Source: Microcyclospora pomicola (taxonomy: Eukaryota; Ascomycota; Dothideomycetes; Capnodiales). From it: a DNA stretch of 64,000 nt. Below the pieces are notes generated by a model. That model did no database searches. It was not told where the DNA came from and saw only the letters and a program-made list of their open reading frames with translations. Below, one piece after another: positions 44,429 to 55,544 of the stretch. Within the stretch, counting starts at the first letter, position 1; each line of letters begins with the position of its first letter. The position numbers and the translations under genes were made by a program. Where the stretch lies: the NCBI GenBank assembly GCA_002786065.1, contig NHNY01000019.1, positions 1-64,000 on the forward strand, read 5' to 3'.

Positions 44429-46445
44429 CTAGCGCTTCCTCTTCTTGTTCTTGTCCGGGAGCGCTGGCGCCAGAAAGTAGCCGTTCGCAGGAACGCTGGT
44501 TTGGAGCGCATCAGTCTCTACACCAGTCATCTCGTCCTTCTTGACAGGCACTCCCATGTGCCGGCCATATCTGCCCTTGCGCCCGTTGCCCTCGTCTTCG
44601 CTGACACAGCCGTCGGCGCCAATACCAGCATCCTTGCAACGCCCACAAGGACGCTGACGATCACATCCCTTTTTACTCTTGCGGCAGCGCTGGCAGCGCG
44701 GCTTGGAAGAAAGGTCTTCTTCGTCCACACCAAGCTGGTGTTGGAAGTTGATCGTAGACGCCACGGATCCTTTACGAGAGTGTCCCGGGATGGAGGTGGG
44801 CGACATTGGGGTCTTGGGCAGACTGTTGGCCTTCACAGGCTTCGGCTTGCTGCTGTGCTTGGACCCATGGGGCTTGCCCAACTTCGGCTTACTGTTGCGG
44901 CGCTCACCATGCTCACTGCCGGCTGCGAAAGTGGCGTCACGGACGTCCTCGTACTCCTCCCCACTGGTACCATCACTTGGGATCTCACTGGCCGTGCGCT
45001 GTTTCTTGCGCTGTGGCCCAGCATCCTCAGCTGGGAATCGTGGTACGGCAGGCACTCTCGAGAGTGGCGCTGTGCTGTGCCCGTCCGACTCCTCGTCCGA
45101 CGAGGCCATTTCCGCCTTGCCACTCAGAGCATCATCGACAGTGGAGGTAGAAGTCCGGCCATGTGAGAAGGCCGAGGGGTCGCCAAGGCGCATGAGTTGC
45201 AGTGCAACATCTTCATCAGAGATCACACTTCCCACGGTAGGGTCTGGCGTCGGCAAGATACCGCCTGGGTGGCGGTTGGAGCCATATGGCATAGATCCGG
45301 GACGATTTCCACGTAGATGTCTGCCGGGCTGCTGGTAGTTACCACTGAAGCCATTGCCCAGATTACCTGATGCAGTGTGATTAGCACTGCTCCCGTAGCT
45401 CTGCGGCGATGGCAGAGGTTGCGTGTATGAGAATGTCAATTGGTTGGAATAGGCGTATGGCGAGGCAGCGTTGGGCGGACCGTTACGGCGTTGAGGCGAG
45501 ATGGACGAGATCGATGCGCTGATGGGCACCTGAGGTGGCACGAACAAAGGCAGTTCCTGTAGGTGTGTAAGTAGTTGCGCGCGAAGCGTGGATTAGACAA
45601 GCACATACCGAGCTCTCAAAGGCGCGCTTCCTGCGGCCACCTTCCACAATGTTGTCCAGACTGATTTCAGCATTGACCTGCTCGGTCTTGGAGCGGCGCG
45701 AACTCGCAACGGATCCTCCGCCATTATCTCCACTGCTGTAGCCATCTGCGTCAGCGCTTGTAGCATTGTCCTTGCTCTTTGTTCTGATCGAACGCGCCTT
45801 GGCGCCCGGCACTGCGGATCCGCTGCGGCGACCAGCCTCGGATTGCGGAGACACACTACGACCTCCCGCCGATCGAGGAATGTTGCGAGACGGAGAGCCG
45901 TGTCGATGCGCGTCGTTGAGTTGAGGTGGGCGCATCTCGAACGGCGCACCCAGCGACGGCTTCGGTGGGGAGGTGGACTCGTGCGCATTGTCGCTGGCGG
46001 TACCTGGTGGTTGTGAGATGGTTCTGACGTAGACAGTCATGTCATTCTCAAAGTTCTCGTATGCAGCGATGATGCTGATGCCCTCCTTGTTCTCGAAGCT
46101 GACGCCGAAGTCGTACAGCCCGTAGAAGTTCTTGACGGTGGTGACGATCGAGTTGATCGTGTCGTGCTGCGAGATCATGACTCGCATCGGAAGACGAGCT
46201 TGGATGCGAGGATCTTCAGGATCGATGAGTTGAAAGACCACATGTTTTCGGTCCCCTTTGGCGGGCGATGAAAACCTCATGCCATTGGCAGCCCGCGCAG
46301 ACCGCTGAGCGGCATCACCGTACTGCAGCCCGTTTGTTTGTTCATGATGTGCGCCTGTGTGGCGGGTTGGGTATTGGTGTCCTTGTTGTCTCCGACCATT
46401 GGCAGAGTCTTCCCCTCCAGTGGACAACATTCTGGAAACGTCCAT
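44429..46445 (-). CDS. Regulatory protein with C-terminal Zn2Cys6 cluster
   Basis: Two exons (45609-46445, 44429-45556) with a 52-bp intron (gtatgt to acag) give 654 residues. A binuclear zinc cluster sits near the C-terminus: RCQRCRKSKKGCDRQRPCGR with Cys at about 567, 570, 577, 583, 586 and 596, preceded by basic Lys-rich segments and followed by GRKGRYGRHMG. Most fungal Zn2Cys6 factors carry the cluster at the N-terminus, and none of the usual middle homology region is seen. A folded N-terminal segment (residues ~70-150: RKHVVFQLIDPEDPRIQARL, MRVMISQHDTINSIVTTVKN, FGVSFENKEGISIIAAYENF) looks like a beta-grasp or PB1-type domain. The region DEDVALQLMRLGDPSAFSHG is also distinctive. It is probably a nuclear regulator; its targets are unknown. 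Confidence 0.85.
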
Positions 46446-49425
46446 AGTCTAGCAGGGTAGTGTCTTCCCGGCCACCTCACTTGTCTTTTTACGATCTTGG
46501 TCAAGCACCAGACGTGGTTGGCTGGCTTTGGGGCGGTGCGGAAGGCGATGCGTCGGGAGCCTATCGTCGGCGCAGCAGGATATGGGGTGGTGGAGGACGA
46601 GGTCCGCAACTTGTCGGGTTAGTCAACTAGAACGACGATGTCAGCAAGTTGAGCCTCGCATGATGTTCAAACGACCGCAGACATGGCAGGCATGGCAATG
46701 GAGGCGGATGGCGGATCTGGCGGAGGACGAGGTCCGTTGTGGTGACGAGCGGAAGTAGTAGACAGACGGCTTCGTCTGCGGTATCGGAAGGTCGATATTG
46801 AAGTGCGCATGAGCTGTGATGGGGTAGTGGAGGACTCACAGGATCGCAGAGAGGATCACGGATGGCGACGATGGGTTGACGGACGCTTCGCGGCGGGTGA
46901 TGTTTGCAACCTCACTGCCGGGGTGCGACAAGATGAGCGATAGCAGTCGGCGGATGCGGAAAACTGGTCGGGAAAGGTGGGAAGACCAGCGCTCGATGCG
47001 GGCGAGGAAGAAGATGGAGCGCAGCCGTCACGGATGAGCGATCAGTGAACCATCGACCTGTGCTGTCCAGGTGTCGGTCTGTTCACGGACGAGGGAGGGT
47101 TTTGGGTGGGTGATGAGGATGGGGAGGAGGCGCTGCAGGCGAAGACAAGCCAAGCAGAGTGGAGCCTTTCGCATCTCACAACTCGGCGCCCACGGACTGT
47201 GCCGGACGACGACCAGGTCACCACACGATCGTTCTCGGGTCTACAAGGAGCATGTGCGCTCATTCACAGGTATTAGATCGGGTCATCAACTATGTGAACT
47301 GCGATGTCGTTCATTGGGCGGTGGGAACGCATTGCGCTGTCCTGCAATATGCTGGTGACCTAACCGCCCTCCACCGCCTCCAGCCAATGTTGCGCCAGAG
47401 TCCCTAGTCCGCCCACGACGTAGGTAGGGAATAACACCATGCCCGCGCATCGCAAGTCACTCGGTCCCTCTCCAGATCGCAGCAGAAAGGGCGTGGTTAC
47501 ATCCCGCGAACTCATGCAGCGCCAAAGACAAGCGAATCGAGACCCGTTCGCACGTTCTTGCGCACCCAATCACAGCGCAGCCAACACCCTGCCGATGTGT
47601 CCTCGACGCCCGCATCTCATCATGCCATCCTCGTCTACGTCGCTGACACACCGATCCTCCACGGTAGAGATCCCGTCGCTGGCGCTGGTGGGGGGTGGAT
47701 AGGATCACGGCGCAGGTCATCAGATAGACATTGATGGGATCTGTATGCCGGCTTGGTAGACAGCGACGATCCGATTGCAGCCATGTCGCTTCCATGCATG
47801 CGCACGCTGCCAGTCAGTCTTACCGAGACCAACCCGCATGGATGATGGAGAATGCGCAAATCTACGGGTAAGCACGCAAGAAAGGTCGACCTGATACAGA
47901 TTTTGCCCATTGAGGCGACATCGACCAATGCTTGCGCTATTCGCGCTGAACGGTGAGGGAGTGCGACTGCTCATCATGGACCACTTCGATTGTGTTTCAG
48001 CGTGGGCGACGACCTTCTCCGGATCGCGGCGTGCACGTCGACGAACAGTGACGTGTGGAGAGTTTGGCGGCAGGCCGGGAAGCGGGTGCAGCAGACCGAC
48101 TTGTTTTTGCAAGTCTTGCTGGCTACCATTCTTCTCCCCTCCCGCATGCTTTTTGGGAGAGGGGAGGGGGGAGAGCTTTCTGTTCCGGAATCTGGCGCCG
48201 CCGTCGCTTGCCGAGTTTCAGGTTTCAGCGCGCGCGGAGCCAGATGGGTTGATAGGCTGATTGCAGGACGAGCGCGCGATCCTGCCAGCACATCATCGTG
48301 CTGGGGAGGGCACTAGATTTGCGCAGACATGCATGATGTTGGTTATAAGCAGTGTAGGAGATGGTGTTGAAGTGCGCAGACGATGGGGAGCAGCGAGGCG
48401 AATCTGCTGTTCAGGGCACGTGCTGACGTGTGGAGATGGTGAGCGCTCGTTTGCGGTGGAGAGTTCGCGACACGTCAAGTTAATGAAGGGCATGAAAGGT
48501 GCTCACGAGGAAGCGGGAGTGTCTTATCTTGCTTCAGATGCTTCTACCAGGTCTCAATGATCATGTGTACGATTCTTAATGTTATATATCGAGTATTGAT
48601 AACGTGCCGTGCTGTTGTCTCAGAATCATCTTGAAGTTCATCGTCGCGGAGGACGTGTCGATACATGGTAATGACGTCAATCACTGTGTTGAGACTAGTG
48701 CCAGAGCTCATCTCCCACCATGAGACAAATATCGCGGTCATGTGTGCAAACATGGTAGATTTGCCACCACATCAATATCGCGTCGCGACATGTCTTATGC
48801 ATGCTTTCAAACGAGCGCATGAAGCCCTACAGTATGCAATCACCGACACAGCAGCTCGACTTCATCATCGATCGTGACAGCATCTTCGCGTAAGGCTAGC
48901 AAGCAACGTGTCCAGATGGCGATCCCGCAATCATGCTGTCCGCAACTTTTGATCATCGCTGCTGACGGCACCCGGCGTCGGCGCGTCCCTCCCAACGCAG
49001 CGGCAGCACGGGACGCCGAAAACCCCGTGTGGGCCGCCGTAGGAGCTGCACCTCTTGTGTTGTGCGAGTAAACAACAACCTCGTTGTCAGGTACGGGCCA
49101 GCTTCACTTCCATTGTGCTGCAGACGAACATCCTCGTCGGCGTCGCGACAGTCTCGTCCATCGTTTTCCCATCCACAGCGCCAACATCCACATCCCGCAG
49201 CAGCGATAACACTGCACGCGAAGCTCGTCGACCTCGCCCGTGTCTGCTGCTGTGTCTGGTCGTGCGGATGCGCCAATAGTTCGACCGTTGAGCTCCTTTT
49301 GTTCCGCTCCGTCACTTCAAACAACTCTCCACGCTCACCCACGACGACAACATCACCACCAGGAGTCCGCCAGCTCTTCTCTGTCACCGTCGGGCATCTG
49401 CATCAGCAGTGCAAGCATCACAGAC
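46446..49425. promoter_or_regulatory. Large divergent regulatory interval (Zn2Cys6 gene/cyclin B)
   Basis: About 3 kb without a recognised gene between two divergent regulators. Reading frames are short and interleaved on both strands, none with family likeness. It probably contains long 5' untranslated leaders as well as promoters; a perfect TGACGTCA lies at 48672-48679. Long upstream regions are usual for fungal cell-cycle and regulatory genes. The function is inferred from position. Confidence 0.4.
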
Positions 49426-51605
49426 ATGGACGCCCGCGTAAGTACTTATGCACCGCACCTCACTGACCTGCTCGTCATCCTTGCATCTTCACCAGCGTGG
49501 CTTCACTTGCACTCGTGGACCACCATCCTCGGGCATGATCGTCTTGCTGTGATGGTGCCACACCTCCAGCATCACCCTCACAATATGCCTGTATCGTTTC
49601 CCCTCCACCTCACCTTTTCCCGCTCACTTCACTTCACTTCACTCCGCTCCCCTCGTGCATGAAGTGAAGTCGGCACGCATGTATTCCACTCATCAATCCT
49701 TCACCACCTGACACTCACCGCACATGCACTGACACACACACTCGCGTCTAGCCTCAGAGACCACGCGTCCTTCGCGTCAACGATGAGAACATGGCTCCAC
49801 CAGCCCTCACTGCAAACGGTCAGGCCACCGGCAAGACCTTGCACCAGCGCACAAAGTCAGTACCTGCTTTCTCCTCCATTCTGCCAGGTCTCGGCGTGAA
49901 GGCGGCGGCGGCAAAGAAGGTTTTGGGGGAAGTGAACGCGAATGCGAAGTTGTTGAAGAGAGCCACGGACGACTCTGAGATCCAGAAGGCGTCGCCTGGC
50001 AAGATTGTGATTGCGAAAGACGAGCCCATCGTCACCGCGCAGTTCACGCGTCCTGCTACCCGGCCGATGGTCTCGAAGCCGGTCACCAACCACAACGTGG
50101 CCGTGGGTGTGGTGGCCGCGGCTGGTAAAGAGCATGTGCAGCAGACTCTCCAAGAGGCAGCAGCGCGGATCGTTCCCAAGAAGAGCACCAATGTGTTGCG
50201 GGACGTGCAGCCACTGCCGCATGCTGAGGATGTCAACAACTCCACAACCCAAGCATCAGTCCAACAGGCGCCACCAGCTGTAGCGCAGCCCGCTGTCCAA
50301 GAGTCGTTGGCCGCTGTCCAAGAGTCGTTGCCGGTGGTTGAGCAACCAGCTGGTCCCGTTGCTACTCTCCAGCGCCAGGAGGTTCGCAGGACAGAGAACG
50401 TGCCACTTCGTGACAATCAGGCTCCAAGACCTGTACGTGCTCCTGCTCCTGCCGCTGCTCCTCAACCTAGACCCGCTGCAAACTCTGCTCCGATCGCCGT
50501 TGGTAGGCAGCACAACGGGCCCGATCTTGGCCCAGAGCAGGAGGAATACTTCGAGGACGGTCCGGAGGATTATGGTGACGCCACAGGCTACACGACTGCC
50601 AGATCTTTCGGCATGGCAGGTGAGAGCACCGTGACCACCTGTCTGGCACCGAAAGCTACGGAGAAGGCCATGCTTGAAATCGCCGAGGCCAAACTCCTCA
50701 CCGAAGCACTCCGTACTCCTGAAGATGTCGAGGACGAGCTGTGGGATACGTCCATGGTTGCCGAGTATGGTGATGAGATCTTCGAATACATGCGCCAGCT
50801 GGAGACGAAGATGACTCCCAACCCGTTCTACATGGACAAGCAGACGGAGATTCAATGGTCGATGCGTGGGGTGCTCATGGACTGGATTGTCCAGGTCCAC
50901 CAACGCTTCAACCTGCTCCCGGAGACCCTCTTCTTGACCGCCAACTACATCGACCGCTTCCTGTCGGCCAAGATTGTGTCGCTGGGCAAGTTGCAACTCG
51001 TCGGCGCCACCGCCATCTTCGTCGCCGCCAAGTACGAGGAGGTGCAGTGTCCTACCATCCAGGAGATCATCTACATGGTCGACGGCGGGTATTCCGCGGA
51101 TGAGCTGCTCAAGGCAGAGCGGTTCATGTTGAGTATGCTACAGTACGAGCTTGGGTGGCCCGGACCGATGAGCTTCCTGCGCCGCATCAGCAAGGCCGAC
51201 GACTACGACCTCGAGACGCGCACGCTCGCCAAGTACTTCCTCGAGGTCACCATCATGGATGAGCGTTTCGTTGGTGCCACGCCCAGCTGGCTCGCCGCCG
51301 GAGCCCACTGCATTGCTCGATTGATGCTTCGCAAGGGCGAGTGGACCCCGGCTCACGTCTACTACTCCAACTTCACGTACACCCAGCTGCGTCCGTTGGT
51401 GGCCACCATCGTGGAGTGCTGCGAGAGACCGACCAAGCACCACGCTGCCGTCTTCGACAAGTACAAGGACAAGCGCTACAAGCGAGCCTCCAGCTTCGTG
51501 GCCGAGGAGATTAGGGGTGGCTTCCAGATTCCTCCTGTTCCGACCGTGACATGCGTCGGTACCAAGACGCCCTTCGACTCGGCCAGGGGACGACTGCTCT
51601 GGTGA
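49426..51605 (+). CDS. nimE: G2/mitotic B-type cyclin
   Basis: Two exons: 49426-49437 (only MDAR) and 49752-51605, separated by a 314-bp intron; 621 residues. It binds and activates Cdk1 for entry into mitosis. The reading MDARPQRPRVLRVNDEN is the N-terminus usual for filamentous-fungal cyclin B, which supports the microexon; the ATG at 49791 (MAPPAL) would lose it. The segment AKKVLGEVNANAK occupies the destruction-box position, with Lys where the consensus has Arg. A variable Pro/Ala region follows. The cyclin box includes MRGVLMDWIVQVHQRFNLLP (MRxILVDWL type), TLFLTANYIDRFLSAKIVSL, and LQLVGATAIFVAAKYEEVQC. The second cyclin fold has LGWPGPMSFLRRISKADDYD, YFLEVTIMDERFVGATPSWL, and a C-terminal FQIPPVPT tail. 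Confidence 0.97.
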
Positions 51606-53025
51606 TTTGGAGATTGGTCGAGAGACACTCTCGGAGCGTGTAAGTGGTGCCCCGAGCGCAACAGCCATGCCTGCCTTGCTGACCTTACCTGACAGCTCTC
51701 CCTCTCACCTTCTCTTGAGCTCACCTTCACTTGGCACGAGATGCTAGGGGGTCTGGTGGCCTTTGGCCGGGTTACCGTTGGTGTTCATCGGAGCTCCAGG
51801 ACCGGCCTGGACAGATGGACGAAGGGTACACAACATTGAGACGACTGCGACGACACCATGACGACACGATTCGACTTCTTTCCAATACCCGTTGATGTCT
51901 GAGAGCCCTCGGTCTCTATCTGGCACGACACGCATCATTTGTCTTTTCTTTCTTTTGTGCATTGTGGGATTTCTTGTTCATTCGTTTGCGGGGTTTACCT
52001 CTTTTGACTCATTCGCGGCGGGATGCCTCGACGGGCGAGGACAGACAAGCATGGGCGTTTGACAAAAGGGCAAGGGCATGGTCACGGTTCGGGGCGCTGG
52101 GACGGCGTTGTGCACAAGACGAATGTTCTGCTTTTTCCTTGCTGTTCATGGGTCTTCTGTTGTTGCAACCTGATTTTCCGTACTGTCCGATATGGAGGTG
52201 GAGCGGGGTCGAACGTGATGGGAGATAGACCACGAATGGATGTCGCAGCCGTTCAGTTTTGCCACGTCGTACGGATCGCCACTTGTGAGATGCGTGCAAT
52301 GCTACCTTGTATGGGTAAGACGAGCTTGTGTTGTTGAGAAGAAACGATAATTACGATCTCCAGCAGAGGGTCCAGTCGTGTAGAGCTACGCGGGTGGAGA
52401 CGGAAATAGACTTGTCAGCCCACCAGCCGGGACGAACGAGTGGACCCCGCCAACTGCCAGCTGAGGCTCGCTATTTTGGAATGTGCGAGGAGGCCGAAGT
52501 GCTCTCGAGCTATCTCAGGTACACATCTCAATCATAATCTCTCACTACCTTACCTTACCCTTCGACTCTGCTGTCTACATCCTTGATTCTTACCCAATTC
52601 CACCAACCATCCACCACCACCGACATCACCACTTGTAAGTCATCCGTCCTCCCTCCTGCTCCGGTGTGTGATCATCATCGCAACGGGTCCCCGCACCCCA
52701 CCACCGCCGATACCTACCGATCTCTCCTCCACCACCACCAGGCCCCTCGAGTCGCGTGTGGCCCAATCTCTTACACCGCCTCCCCCTACCTTTGCTGCCA
52801 TTGAACCATCCCACCCCACCCTGCACCTTGCCTGACCTTACCTGTACCTTGCCTTTCTTCTGCTCTTCGCTGTGTTTGTCGACATCCGCTGCCCGACCTC
52901 TCCATCCTCACTACTGACATCCCAAAGTAAGCCGTGCTATGGTCAAACATCGAGCCAATACTGATCTCGGCGCCCAACAGCATCCCCTCAAACGTCCCAC
53001 CACCGACGACCACCACTCCTCCAAC
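51606..53025. promoter_or_regulatory. Cyclin 3' flank and SDR promoter/leader
   Basis: 1.4 kb without a gene. From about 52540 to 52930 the sequence is pyrimidine rich with CAC-type runs and contains one TACCTTACCT (52546-52555), as expected of a fungal 5' leader, perhaps with an untranslated intron (gtaagt near 52635). An ATG at 52939 is in frame with the SDR and would add 29 residues. Confidence 0.45.
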
Positions 53026-53992
53026 ATGGCCAGCCCCGTCCTCGTCCCCACCGCCTCCCTCCACGGCAAGGTCGCCATCATCACCGGCGCCGGCCGCGGT
53101 ATCGGCCGTGGCTGTGCCATTGAGCTCGGCAAGCGCGGCTGCAGCGTGGTCATCAACTACGCCAACAGCAAGAGCTCGGCCGACGAGGTGGTCAAGATCA
53201 TCGAGGCCAGCGGCACCGGCGCCAAGGCCATCTCCATCCAGGCCGACGTCAGCAAGGTCGCCGAGATCGAGCGCCTGTTCGTCGAGAGCAAGAAGCACTT
53301 CGGCAAGGTCGACATCGTCATGAGCAACAGCGGCACCGAGTCCTGGGACAAGACCGAGGAGATCACCGAGGAGAAGTACGACCACGTCTTCAACCTCAAT
53401 GCCCGCGCCCAGTTCTTCGTCGGCCAGGCCGCATGGAAGCACCTCGAGAACAACGGCCGCCTCATCCTCATGAGCTCTATCGCTGCGGGTCTGTTGGGTG
53501 TCAAGGACCACGTCCTCTACAACGCCTCCAAGATGGCCGTCATCGGTATGATCAAGGCCTTTGCCACTGACTTTGGTGCCCGTGGCATCACCGTCAATGG
53601 CGTCGCCCCCGGTGGTATCAAATCGGACATGTTCACCCAGGTATGCAATGCAAACATTCTGAACCATTTCAGTGACTCTTAGGAGATGCTCTCACTAACT
53701 CCTCATCTCCCGACAGAACGCATGGCACTACATCCCCGGCGGCACTCCCGACTGGCCCGCGGACAAGATCGAGAAGCTGATGGCCGACCACTGCCCGCTC
53801 GGTCGCTGCGCACTTCCTGAGGACGTCGGCCGGGTGGTCGCCTTCCTTGCCTCCGAGGATGGTGGCTGGGTCAACGGTGGGTCCACCCTGATTCTCCCAT
53901 GCTTACTTGCAAAGTGTTCCAGAAAAGATGCAACATACTGACCCCTTCTTCCAGGCCAAGTCATCACCATCTCCGGCGGTTCATCGCAGTAA
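53026..53992 (+). CDS. SDR of the hydroxynaphthalene/versicolorin reductase type
   Basis: Three exons (53026-53640, 53717-53876, 53955-53992) with introns of 76 and 78 bp give 270 residues. It is a classical NADPH short-chain dehydrogenase of the group that includes 1,3,6,8-tetrahydroxynaphthalene reductase (melanin) and versicolorin reductase. Motifs: GKVAIITGAGRGIGRGCAIE (cofactor TGxxxGIG), VVINYANSKSSADEVV, IVMSNSGTESW, LILMSSIAAG (catalytic Ser151), LYNASKMAV (Tyr165 and Lys169), VNGVAPGGIKSDMF, and FLASEDGGWVNGQVITISGG. The ATG at 53026 has a strong context and gives the usual short N-terminus. No polyketide synthase, dehydratase or cluster regulator is nearby, so a role in melanin or a metabolite cannot be told. 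A 293-codon antisense frame over this gene is a composition artefact. Confidence 0.95.
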
Positions 53993-55544
53993 ACGCACAT
54001 TCAGTTTTGTCAGCGGAAATCTCATCATATAAAGATCGAGGGTGTAGAGGATGATGTTGTTGATGATCTCACATCTCTGGGAGGAAATGTATGTTGAATG
54101 TCGAGGAGATGAACATGGAAGAGATGATGACTACCATCTATGCATATATCTATCTATACCAATCTGCCATCTCTCTACGTGTCAGACTCCCATGATAGAT
54201 GTGACTTGAAGTACAAGTGAAGCATGGATCCAGGCGGGATAGAATGGTAAAATCCCTGAGTTGAAAGTAAGCTAACCTACCGTACAGTAAGAATGGTCTG
54301 CGACGAAACTTGCGATGTACCCACCACTCAATCGATCGCGATTGTGGGAGGAAATGCGCTCTATGCTCCGGGCGGACTGAGTACCTTAGAGCTAGGTAGA
54401 GCAGTGGTTCCGTAGCAGATGCGTTCCGAAAGGATCTTCTATGGGGAGTTTTGCTAAGGATGAATATGTAAGGTGCCTACCTTACCTAGGTTCTACTATG
54501 ATCTCTTACCGTATTCGAGGGTTGAGACGACAGGACTACTTCTACCTACCGTAGGTATCCTGCATTACCTTACCTGTACTTAGTTTATGAGCACATCCCA
54601 GCGAGTAGCTGAGAAGTCTATAGCTGGCGTCCATGACAAGGACGGGTAGACGCACGAGCCCTACCAGGACGTTATATCGGACACACGCTTTTGTCCAGAC
54701 GCTGCTAAGGTCTTCTGGGATGTCGCGTCTGTGATGGCATCGTAGCAGCGGCCCCTGAGAGCCCGTCGAGGCATGGTCGTCGGATGATGATGTTGGCGCA
54801 CGCGGATGGAGCATACCTTACCTTACTCGTCAAGCTCGACGGATACCTTTCCCTACCTGCTCGGATTGTTCAATACTGAGGTGCACTTCCACCATCGGAG
54901 TTACAGCGATCTACTCAGGTAAGGTAGAGATCAGGAAGACCACCACACCGTCGCTGACCTCTAGCCACTGGACCGCAGGGTAATCCTACGAGTCTCCGGG
55001 GATCGTGGCTTTCGGATACAATGACATCCCCGAGGACAACAATGCTGCTCGTCTCTCGACGAGGATTCGTAGATTTCCTGATCGATCGTTGTGGCGGAGC
55101 ACGATCGTCGCGATTTCTTCATGATGACAGGTCTTCCATACGGATACGAATGTTGCAGAAGCAGATGGTCGAAGGGACTCAAGGGAGAGAAATGAGCGCT
55201 CCAGGTAATCTTGAAGATGATCGCGAGAGCTAACATGGATGGCGGCGAGATGGATGCCACTTCGCCGTCAGAGTCGGATCAAGCTGATGGTGACCATCAC
55301 GACGGTCAGCATGTGGATGATGGATGCAGTATCAGGAAGCCACGATTGAGGTGAGACTCATTTGTTCATGTACGGCGTTTGGCTATTGTTGGAGTTGCGA
55401 CTAGGGATAACATATCGGTAGATGTACCCTGCGAGGCGCATTCGTGTCTAGAAGAGCACGAACTGGACCCTGGTCGGCATCGGACAAGTCCCCGACGTCA
55501 TTTGGCGTCACAGCCTAGACCGGGACCCGGGATCTGTTCACTGC
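53993..55544. promoter_or_regulatory. Intergenic with TACCTTACCT cluster, upstream of LOV gene
   Basis: About 1.55 kb with no gene. Three direct copies of TACCTTACCT (54478-54487, 54566-54575, 54814-54823) and one inverted copy (54917-54926) lie within 450 bp. GATCGATCG (55080-55088) and CGATCG (55102-55107) follow, resembling sites described for the White Collar complex. It probably includes the missing first exon and promoter of the LOV protein. Confidence 0.45.

Noticed and set aside
48672-48679. Perfect TGACGTCA (CRE) in the cyclin upstream region, with an ATF-like bZIP gene in the same window
   Set aside because: An 8-mer is expected about once or twice per 64 kb on chance, so a link to the bZIP gene is not supported.
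52786-53667. Antisense 293-codon frame over the SDR gene, with acidic, Asp/Val/Leu-rich composition
   Set aside because: It mirrors the GC-rich third positions of the real SDR, which has all catalytic motifs on the plus strand.
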